A stretch of 34,181 bases of DNA, from NCBI GenBank assembly GCA_017428285.1, contig JAFRRE010000175.1, positions 1 through 34,181 on the forward strand, given 5' to 3'. The translations under genes and the position numbers were made by a program. Under the pieces are notes generated by a model. It worked only from the letters and a program-made list of their open reading frames with translations. It was not told where the DNA came from and did not search any database. The DNA comes from Bacteroidales bacterium (GTDB taxonomy: Bacteria > Bacteroidota > Bacteroidia > Bacteroidales > F082). The first letter of the stretch is position 1. The number at the start of each line of letters is the position of its first letter. Below are positions 25,626 through 31,337 of the stretch, one piece after another.

Positions 25626-26717
25626 ATGAACATAGAACTACACAAAATCACCGTCCGCGAGCTGACCAAAGGCTACGTGGACAACAATGAAAACGGTGTG
25701 CGCGCCTATGGCGGCCGCCTCGACGTGCGCCCGCCCTACCAGCGCGAGTTCGTCTACAAGGAGAAACAGCGCGATGCCGTCATCGACACACTCACCCAAG
25801 GATTCCCGCTCAATGTGATGTATTGGGCCGTACGCGACGACGACACTTTCGAAATCATCGACGGCCAGCAGCGCACCATCAGCATCTGCCAATACGTCAA
25901 TGGCGACTTCGCCTTTAACTTCCGCTATTTCCACAACCTCCAGCCTGATGAGCAAGAGCAAATCCTCAACTACGAGTTGCAAATCTACATTTGTAGCGGC
26001 ACCGACAGCGAGAAACTGAAATGGTTCCGCACCATCAACATCGCGGGCGAGGCGCTCACCGAGCAGGAGCTGCGCAACGCGGTGTATGCAGGCAGTTGGG
26101 TGAGCGACGCCAAACGCTATTTCAGCAAGAACGGCGCACCTGCTGCAAAAATTGGTAGCGACTACCTCAACGGCTCCGCCATCCGTCAGGACTACCTCGA
26201 AACCGCCATCGACTGGATTTCGGACGGCAATATCGAGGTCTACATGTCGAACCACCAGCATGATGCCAGTGCCGCACCGTTGTGGCAGTTTTTCCAGTCG
26301 GTCATCACTTGGATTGAGACCTCGTTTCGCCCGACCAAGGAACGCAAGAAAATCATGAAAGGCGTGGAGTGGGGGATGCTCTACAAACTATACAAAGACC
26401 AAGTATTTGACTACAAAGCCATTGACGATGAAGTGAAACGCCTCATCCTCGATGATGATGTGACCAAAAAGACGGGCGTTTATCCCTATATACTTACGCG
26501 CAAGGAGAAATATTTGTCGATTCGAGCCTTCACCGATGCGCAAAAACTGTCGGCATACGAAAGGCAGATGGGTTTTTGTGCCGACTGCGGACAGCACTTC
26601 GAACTTTCTCAAATGGAAGCTGACCACATCACGCCGTGGCATCTCGGTGGCAAGACCATTGCGGAGAATTGTCAGATGCTCTGCAAGGAATGCAATAGAC
26701 GGAAGAGTGGGAAATAA
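25626..26717 (+). CDS. DUF262 protein with C-terminal HNH nuclease domain
   Basis: Protein of 363 residues. The N-terminal DUF262 domain (ParB/Srx-like fold, as in GmrS-type restriction factors) has PPYQREFVYKEKQRDAVID and the signature IDGQQRT (78-84), associated with nucleotide binding or hydrolysis. The C-terminal 46 residues are an HNH zinc nuclease: CADC (318-321), ADH (332-334), N348, CKEC (353-356) and NRRKSGK at the very end. All four zinc Cys and the catalytic His are present, so it should be an active nuclease. Paired with the upstream methylase it suggests a modification-dependent or self-protecting restriction system. Base composition is much richer in G+C than the methylase, so the two genes have different histories. 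ATG 25626 follows an A-rich leader. Confidence 0.88.
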   Translation: MNIELHKITVRELTKGYVDNNENGVRAYGGRLDVRPPYQREFVYKEKQRDAVIDTLTQGFPLNVMYWAVRDDDTFEIIDGQQRTISICQYVNGDFAFNFRYFHNLQPDEQEQILNYELQIYICSGTDSEKLKWFRTINIAGEALTEQELRNAVYAGSWVSDAKRYFSKNGAPAAKIGSDYLNGSAIRQDYLETAIDWISDGNIEVYMSNHQHDASAAPLWQFFQSVITWIETSFRPTKERKKIMKGVEWGMLYKLYKDQVFDYKAIDDEVKRLILDDDVTKKTGVYPYILTRKEKYLSIRAFTDAQKLSAYERQMGFCADCGQHFELSQMEADHITPWHLGGKTIAENCQMLCKECNRRKSGK

Positions 26718-26733
26718 ACTGCTAAAAGTCGGT

Positions 26734-26771
26734 TTACCACCCAAAATAGTGGTAAGCCTACCACCTTTTTT
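26734..26771 (+). terminator. Terminator after the DUF262-HNH gene built from TTACCACC motifs
   Basis: GTGGTA (26749-26754), loop AGCC, TACCAC (26759-26764), then six T, is a canonical terminator. An upstream TTACCAC (26734-26740) can pair instead with GTGGTAA (26749-26755), an alternative hairpin that would disrupt the terminator. Confidence 0.65.
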
Positions 26772-26813
26772 AGAAAATAATGCACTAATTCCATGTAATT
26801 CAGCAAAAATGTG

Positions 26814-26863
26814 TATTTTTGTCGGCGAAATGGTGGTAATATTACCACCAAATTTGGTGGTAA
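26814..26863 (+). promoter_or_regulatory. fic promoter with two overlapping perfect palindromes (operator)
   Basis: TATTTTTG (26814-26821) matches the -7 consensus, predicting a start near 26828. Immediately downstream are two overlapping perfect palindromes: 26831-26850 (arms TGGTGGTAAT/ATTACCACCA) and 26842-26863 (arms TTACCACCAAA/TTTGGTGGTAA). They share the central TTACCACCA. Lying at about +3 to +35, they are placed to act as a repressor roadblock. Confidence 0.7.
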
Positions 26864-26881
26864 ATGTAAATCTTTGTACTG

Positions 26882-27952
26882 ATGGAAGCAAAAAAACTGC
26901 AAGCAGCATTGGAGAAATGGAATGCCATTCAACCCTTGTCGGAGAAAGACAGGGAAAGGTTGAGTCGAAAGTTTTCCGTTGATTTCAACTACAACAGCAA
27001 CCATATTGAGGGCAATACGTTGACATACGGTCAGACCGAATTGCTTTTGTTGTTTGGGAAGGTCATCGGTGAGGCTGATTTTCGGGAATATGAGGAGATG
27101 AAAGCGAGCGATGTGGGACTGAAAATGATGACCATTGAGGCAGTTGATCAGGACAAGCCACTCACTCAAAACTTTATTCGGACTCTGCATCGCACGTTGC
27201 TACGTGAGGATTACACTGTATATAGAACGCTCCCTGGAGGCGTGCATACCAGTTATGTCATTCATGCGGGGCAGTACAAAACCCGTCCTAACAGTGTAAT
27301 TACTCGCTATGGTGACCGTTTCGACTATGCTTCTCCTGAAGAGACACCCGCTTTGATGACCGACTTGGTTGATTGGTATAATCAAACGGAACAAAGCGGT
27401 ACTTTGTCGCCTGCTGATTTGGCCATTTTATTTCACTATCGCTACATACGTATTCACCCGTTTGAGGATGGCAACGGACGCATAGCCCGACTTCTGATGA
27501 ATTTCATCCTTTCAAGGCATGGTTATCCGATGGTTGTGGTGCGAAGTCGGCAAAAACAGCAATATCTTGAAGCCTTGCATCGCTCTGATTTGAAGGTGGG
27601 AAGTGAACCGTCGGTGGGCGCCAAAGCCACTATTAAGCAAATCAAGCCTTTCCAAAAACACATGACAGAGCTCATGGCGCATGAGATAGAGATGGATACG
27701 CTTTTCGTGACGGAGAAATCAGAGGATTTGTGGTGGTATGATGGACAAAGGATCAAGTTCCGCACGCCTACCTACGGAAAAATCCTAAACGAATTGCTAA
27801 CCGATAGTCATCCTACATATGCATCTTTGCAGGAAGCGACTGGGGTCAACCGCTCGGCTCTTCAGAAAATGATTCAAACCATGATTGAAAAGGGGTATAT
27901 CGAACGTGATGATGAGGGTGGCTGGCGCGTGTTCATCACCTCATCTATGTAA
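26882..27952 (+). CDS. Fic family protein with C-terminal winged-helix domain
   Basis: Protein of 356 residues. The Fic core motif HPFEDGNGR (His192 is the catalytic base) followed by IARLL is complete, so AMP or another nucleotide moiety could be transferred from ATP to a protein hydroxyl. The N-terminal inhibitory motif S-x-x-x-E-G is present (SNHIEGN, Ser39 to Glu43), i.e. a class II self-inhibited Fic. A beta-hairpin flap region (LPGGVHTSYVIHAGQYKT) precedes the core. Residues about 290-356 form a winged helix (YGKILNELL, YASLQEATGVNRSALQKMIQTMIEKGYIERDD) that probably binds DNA. The gene sits between TTACCACC palindromes at its promoter and in its terminator, consistent with autoregulation. 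It follows the DUF262-HNH gene but has its own promoter. Confidence 0.92.
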   Translation: MEAKKLQAALEKWNAIQPLSEKDRERLSRKFSVDFNYNSNHIEGNTLTYGQTELLLLFGKVIGEADFREYEEMKASDVGLKMMTIEAVDQDKPLTQNFIRTLHRTLLREDYTVYRTLPGGVHTSYVIHAGQYKTRPNSVITRYGDRFDYASPEETPALMTDLVDWYNQTEQSGTLSPADLAILFHYRYIRIHPFEDGNGRIARLLMNFILSRHGYPMVVVRSRQKQQYLEALHRSDLKVGSEPSVGAKATIKQIKPFQKHMTELMAHEIEMDTLFVTEKSEDLWWYDGQRIKFRTPTYGKILNELLTDSHPTYASLQEATGVNRSALQKMIQTMIEKGYIERDDEGGWRVFITSSM

Positions 27953-28004
27953 AATGTTGGCTAAATAGTGGTAATCTTACCACCTTTTAGCCAACATTTT
28001 GTTC
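27951..28004. terminator. Long bidirectional terminator hairpin containing TTACCACC
   Basis: AAAATGTTGGCTAAA (27951-27965) and TTTAGCCAACATTTT (27986-28000) are perfectly complementary over 15 bp. Nested inside are GTGGTAA (27968-27974) and TTACCAC (27977-27983), the same motif as in the fic operator. It lies between fic and the convergent ATP-grasp gene. Confidence 0.85.
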
Positions 28005-28009
28005 GGAAC

Positions 28010-28045
28010 GTCTCGTGTCCCTTGTCTGATAGTCTCGTGTCTCTT
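28010..28045 (+). repeat. Direct repeat GTCTCGTGTCYCTT
   Basis: GTCTCGTGTCCCTT (28010-28023) and GTCTCGTGTCTCTT (28032-28045) are 22 bases apart; the second overlaps the stop codon of the ATP-grasp gene by two bases. Confidence 0.6.
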
Positions 28046-29195
28046 ATACCATAAACTCTTCCAAAGAAGAGAACAGGATTTCTTTCAATTCCTCTTTATG
28101 CTCGGGCGTGGTCTGCGTGAACAAGAAGCCCCAGATGCTCATGGCGGGGTTCATGATGTCGCGGGTCTCCAACACGCCATGGAAGTGCCGCTTGATGCGT
28201 TCGAAGTCCAAGGCGCGGTTGGTGTCGTAAGGCTTGTCCAAGACAATGAAGCTGAACACATCGTTCTCGATGCCGTTCCACATGGTGGCATAGTCGGGGT
28301 GCGTGCCTTCGAAGTAGGCCTGCACGGGCAACATGTGACAGGTGTGACGCGTCAGGTCGTTGAGGCACATCCCAGCGAAACGCAATGGGTTAACCTCGAT
28401 CGGGATGGCACAACCCGTGTTTTTGTCGACGCGGAACTCCACATGCATGGGGAAGTTCTTCAGTCCGAGCACGCCGTTCAGGTCGATGCAGAACTGGTTG
28501 AAAGCGGGGTAGTTGGCTTCGAAAATCTGCTTACTCATGCAGTAGAGGCGGTCGCTGACGTCGGTCTCGCTCTTGAAGATGTGGTGGAAGATGTTGATGA
28601 TGTTGGGCTTGCCCTCGGCATCATAGTAGGCGTCCACGGCATATTCCTCGCCTTCGATGAACTGTTCCAACACGAACTTTTCGCTACGCACCACGGTCTC
28701 GGGGAACACGGCGCACTGCTTGGCAAAGTTGTGGTCGATGTCATCCAAAGCGGCCTGCCATTCGGCCTTATTGCGGACGATATACACGCCTACGCTGAGG
28801 AAGCCGACAGCAGGTTTCAGCACCAACGGTAGCGGCAACTCGTCAGGGTTGAGGCTGCGCAAGGCTTTCATCTCCACCTCTTTGTAATAGAAGTCGGGAT
28901 AGATTTGTTGGCAGATGCGACGGAAAGCGGCCTTGTCTTTCAGGATCTTGACCTTCTTAACCAGTTCCGACTCGGGCAGCTGGGCATAGAGCCACACTAA
29001 GGCGTTCTCCGAGACGGCATACAACTGATGGCTTTGCTCGTATTTCTCAACGAAAGCTTTGTCGTCCAAAAGGTTTAGGTGATGGCCTTGGCCTTTCAGC
29101 ACCTCGGCCATGTCGTTATGTAAAACGGGGATTTGTTTTTCCTCCAAATAGGCCACCAGCGGGGCGGATACGTATGGTTTTTCTAAAATGATCAT
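28044..29195 (-). CDS. ATP-grasp domain protein (carboxylate-amine ligase type)
   Basis: Cytoplasmic protein of 383 residues. It has the ATP-grasp arrangement: a pre-ATP-grasp N-terminal part (ILEKPYVSAPLVAYLEEKQIPVLHN), a central part with KDKAAFRRICQQ, LPLVLKPAVGFLSVGVYIV (ATP-binding Lys and Gly-rich loop), FVLEQFIEGEEYAVDAYYD (hinge and acidic residues), and MHVEFRVDKNTG with IPIEVNPLRFAG (metal-binding Glu and Asn). Members ligate a carboxylate to an amine through an acyl-phosphate (amino acid ligases, peptide or small-molecule ligases). The substrate cannot be told from sequence. It lies 57 bases downstream of purA on the same strand, with a palindrome in the gap, and may be co-transcribed. 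Confidence 0.87.
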   Translation of the reverse strand: MIILEKPYVSAPLVAYLEEKQIPVLHNDMAEVLKGQGHHLNLLDDKAFVEKYEQSHQLYAVSENALVWLYAQLPESELVKKVKILKDKAAFRRICQQIYPDFYYKEVEMKALRSLNPDELPLPLVLKPAVGFLSVGVYIVRNKAEWQAALDDIDHNFAKQCAVFPETVVRSEKFVLEQFIEGEEYAVDAYYDAEGKPNIINIFHHIFKSETDVSDRLYCMSKQIFEANYPAFNQFCIDLNGVLGLKNFPMHVEFRVDKNTGCAIPIEVNPLRFAGMCLNDLTRHTCHMLPVQAYFEGTHPDYATMWNGIENDVFSFIVLDKPYDTNRALDFERIKRHFHGVLETRDIMNPAMSIWGFLFTQTTPEHKEELKEILFSSLEEFMV

Positions 29196-29219
29196 TGTTT
29201 AATTATTATTGTGTGGTTT

Positions 29220-29247
29220 GTAGAGACGTAGCGCGCTACGTCTCTAC
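29220..29247. repeat. Perfect 28-bp palindrome (TAGAGACG type interspersed repeat)
   Basis: The arms are GTAGAGACGTAGCG and CGCTACGTCTCTAC with no spacer, in the purA/ATP-grasp gap. A TAGAGACG...CGTCTCTA palindrome with variable centre is, from general knowledge, a frequent intergenic repeat in several phyla. Between purA and the next gene it could act as an RNA hairpin. Confidence 0.8.
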
Positions 29248-29252
29248 CAGTT

Positions 29253-30530
29253 TTATCTCAAAATATTCTGTGTTCTATCCGGTCCGTACGAAACGAATTT
29301 GATCGGCACACCGACATAATTCTCAATGAATTTGATGTAGTCTTCCAATTTCTGCGGGATATTGCCTTCAATCTTCTGCTGCCAGCCAGGGATTTCGGTG
29401 TAGACGGGTTCCATGGTCTCAGTACAGGCTGCAAAAGGTAAGTGCTTGGTCTCTTGTCCGTTGTAACGGTAGGCGGTGGCGACTTTCAAGGTGGCGAAGT
29501 CATCCATCACGTCGCTCTTCATCATCATCAGGTCGGTGACGCCACTGAGCATGACGGCATATTTCAGCGCGGGCAAGTCGAGCCAGCCGCAGCGACGTGG
29601 GCGGCCTGTGGTGGCACCAAACTCGTGCCCGTTCTGGCGGAGCATCTCGCCAGTCTCATCAAACAACTCAGTGGGGAAGGGGCCTGTGCCCACGCGGGTG
29701 CAGTAGGCCTTGAATATGCCGTACACCTTGCCCACACGACTCGGGGCGATACCCAAACCAGAGCAAACACCAGCAGCGATGACATTCGAAGAAGTCACAA
29801 AAGGATAGCTGCCAAAGTCCACGTCGAGCATGGAGCCTTGAGCACCTTCGGCCAGCACTTTTTTGCCGTTGTCTAGGGCCTCGTTGATGAAGTATTCGCC
29901 GTCAACGAACTGGTATTGTTTCAGATATTCGATGCCCTCGAACCACAGCTTTTCGTATTCAGCGAAATCGAGGCCGTCAAGTTGGAAGCCCTGCATCTCG
30001 AAGCCGAGGCCGGCGATTTGCTGCAGATGGGCTTTCTTCAGGCTTTCGTATTTCTCGCGGAAGTCGGCGGAATTGATGTCGCCGATGCGGAGCCCCCTGC
30101 GGGCGGTCTTGTCGGTGTAGGTTGGGCCAATGCCTTTCAGCGTGGTGCCGACTTTCATCTTGCCCAAAGCCTTCTCGTTGGCGGCATCCATGGCGCGATG
30201 CGTCGGTAGGATGAGATGGGCGCGGTTGGCAATCATCAGAGTCTTGCGCAGGTCGAAGCCGGCTTCGCGCAAGCCTTCGATTTCACCTTTTAATATATGC
30301 GGCTCGATGATGACGCCGTTGCCGATGAGGTTGACGCAACCTGGGGTGAGCACACCTGAAGGGATGTTGTGCAGCACAAATTTCTTTCCACCAAACTCGA
30401 TGGTGTGTCCGGCATTGGGTCCGCCTTGGAAACGGCAGACGATGTCATAATTCGGGGTGAGGGCATCGACCACCTTGCCTTTGCCTTCGTCGCCCCATTG
30501 TAAACCGAGAAGTATGTCTAATTTGTTCAT
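29253..30530 (-). CDS. purA: Adenylosuccinate synthetase
   Basis: This 425-residue cytoplasmic enzyme joins IMP and aspartate using GTP, the first committed step from IMP to AMP. The N-terminal signature LGLQWGDEGKGKVVD is complete, with the catalytic Asp in GDEGKGK. Further family motifs are NAGHTIEFGGKKFVLHNIPSG (only part is the motif), GTTLKGIGPTYTDK, LAEGAQGSMLDVDFGSYPFVTSS, and GATTGRPRRCGWLD. Length is normal for the family. The gene follows the Fur-family regulator by 147 bases on the same strand; that gap is full of repeats and shows no TAnnTTTG element. Known ppGpp inhibition of PurA makes the nearby RelA/SpoT gene suggestive, though proximity may be coincidental. Confidence 0.98.
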   Translation of the reverse strand: MNKLDILLGLQWGDEGKGKVVDALTPNYDIVCRFQGGPNAGHTIEFGGKKFVLHNIPSGVLTPGCVNLIGNGVIIEPHILKGEIEGLREAGFDLRKTLMIANRAHLILPTHRAMDAANEKALGKMKVGTTLKGIGPTYTDKTARRGLRIGDINSADFREKYESLKKAHLQQIAGLGFEMQGFQLDGLDFAEYEKLWFEGIEYLKQYQFVDGEYFINEALDNGKKVLAEGAQGSMLDVDFGSYPFVTSSNVIAAGVCSGLGIAPSRVGKVYGIFKAYCTRVGTGPFPTELFDETGEMLRQNGHEFGATTGRPRRCGWLDLPALKYAVMLSGVTDLMMMKSDVMDDFATLKVATAYRYNGQETKHLPFAACTETMEPVYTEIPGWQQKIEGNIPQKLEDYIKFIENYVGVPIKFVSYGPDRTQNILR

Positions 30531-30536
30531 ATTTTG

Positions 30537-30677
30537 AAATTCAAGATTTAAAATTCAAAGATTCAAAATGCTGGATCGCTTCGTTCCTCGCAATGACGCA
30601 AAGCGTCTCTCAACTTTTCAACTCCCAACTTTCAACTCTCAACTAACCATTGACTCTAAACTCTAAACTCTAAACTC
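30537..30677. repeat. Repeat-filled spacer between the fur-like gene and purA
   Basis: Three kinds of repeat: ATTCAA-rich direct repeats (30538-30570); one copy of the GTCATTGCGAGG...GATCCAG interspersed repeat (30571-30598, minus orientation); and CTCAACT/TTCAACT runs followed by the heptad CTCTAAA three times (30654-30677), ending at the stop codon of the Fur-like gene. No gene or clear promoter is seen. Confidence 0.75.
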
Positions 30678-31121
30678 TCAACTTTTCTTATGTCCATAAA
30701 ATATCAACGAATGATGCGTAATCTCAACACCCAATTGCTCTTCAATCGACCGCTGGATTTCAAGGAGACGCGGGTCACAGAACTCCATGACGGTCTCCGT
30801 CTCCAAGTCGATGAAATGATCGTGCTGGCGGAACTTGTAGGAGCGCTCGTATTGCGCGCAGTTGTGCCCGAACTGATGTTTGATGACCAGACCGCAGTCG
30901 AGTAGCAGGTCGATGGTATTATATAAGGTGGCCCGACTGACGCGGTACTTGTTGTCTTTCATCTGGTTGTACAGCGAGTCGATGTCGAAATGCCCATTGG
31001 TCGAGTAAATCTCCTTAAGGATGGCAAAACGCTCTGGAGTCTTGCGAAGCTTCCTCCGTTGCAGGTAATCGACAAATAACTTCTTGACAGCCAGGTAGGT
31101 GTTGTCGAATGAGTCTTTCAT
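30678..31121 (-). CDS. Fur-family transcriptional regulator without the CxxC zinc pairs
   Basis: Protein of 147 residues. The N-terminal winged helix (RKLRKTPERFAILKEIYSTNGHFDIDSLYNQM, RVSRATLYNTIDLLLDCGLV) matches the Fur DNA-binding domain, including RVSRATLYNT for the recognition helix. The metal-binding region is represented by QHDHFIDLETETVMEF and a C-terminal THHSLIFYG. The CxxC structural zinc motifs of Fur/PerR/Zur are missing, so stability must rest on another arrangement. The sensed metal or oxidant is unknown. It is transcribed from the element at 31144-31151, over which lies a dyad that may be its own operator. Its stop is followed directly by the GTTTAGA heptads. Confidence 0.9.
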   Translation of the reverse strand: MKDSFDNTYLAVKKLFVDYLQRRKLRKTPERFAILKEIYSTNGHFDIDSLYNQMKDNKYRVSRATLYNTIDLLLDCGLVIKHQFGHNCAQYERSYKFRQHDHFIDLETETVMEFCDPRLLEIQRSIEEQLGVEITHHSLIFYGHKKS

Positions 31122-31143
31122 TTTTTTACGTCGTGATGAGGCG

Positions 31144-31187
31144 CAAAGGTAAGAATTATTTTCAGACTGATTCTAAATAGTTTGAAT
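31144..31187 (-). promoter_or_regulatory. Promoter of the fur-like gene with a candidate operator
   Basis: Minus-strand TACCTTTG (31144-31151) matches TAnnTTTG. About 20 bases upstream lies the imperfect dyad ATTCAAAC-TA-TTTAGAAT (31170-31187), and AATAATTC occurs twice around it. An A+T-rich 7-x-7 type dyad at the promoter of a Fur-family gene is a reasonable autoregulatory box. Confidence 0.5.
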
Positions 31188-31189
31188 TA

Positions 31190-31314
31190 TTTTGAAGGCA
31201 TAGATTCCAAACCCACAGACCCAAGCGTGGAATGACATGCCTTCAAAAGTTAATTGTCCGACCTCTTATGTCATTCCATGCAGAGGATGTGCGATTGGAA
31301 TCTATAAGAGGTCG
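31190..31314. repeat. Two interlinked palindromic hairpins with shared inner arms
   Basis: Hairpin X (31190-31248) has outer arms TTTTGAAGGCAT/ATGCCTTCAAAA. Hairpin Y (31259-31314) has outer arms CGACCTCTTAT/ATAAGAGGTCG. Both contain ATTCCA...TGGAAT inside. The inner arms are also complementary between hairpins: ATAGATTCCAA (31200-31210) with TTGGAATCTAT (31295-31305), and TGGAATGACAT (31228-31238) with ATGTCATTCCA (31268-31278). The inner unit, TAGATTCC...GGAATGACAT, appears twice in inverted orientation with different centres. It resembles the ATTCCC-N-GGGAAT type intergenic repeats (dRS3-like) known from other bacteria. Confidence 0.85.
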
Positions 31315-31337
31315 AGCGACAGATGACCAATCTTTAA

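Noticed and set aside
31228..31314. attC or integron-type recombination site
   Set aside because: No integrase, no core GTTRRRY site and no gene cassettes; the structure is better explained by two inverted copies of an interspersed repeat.
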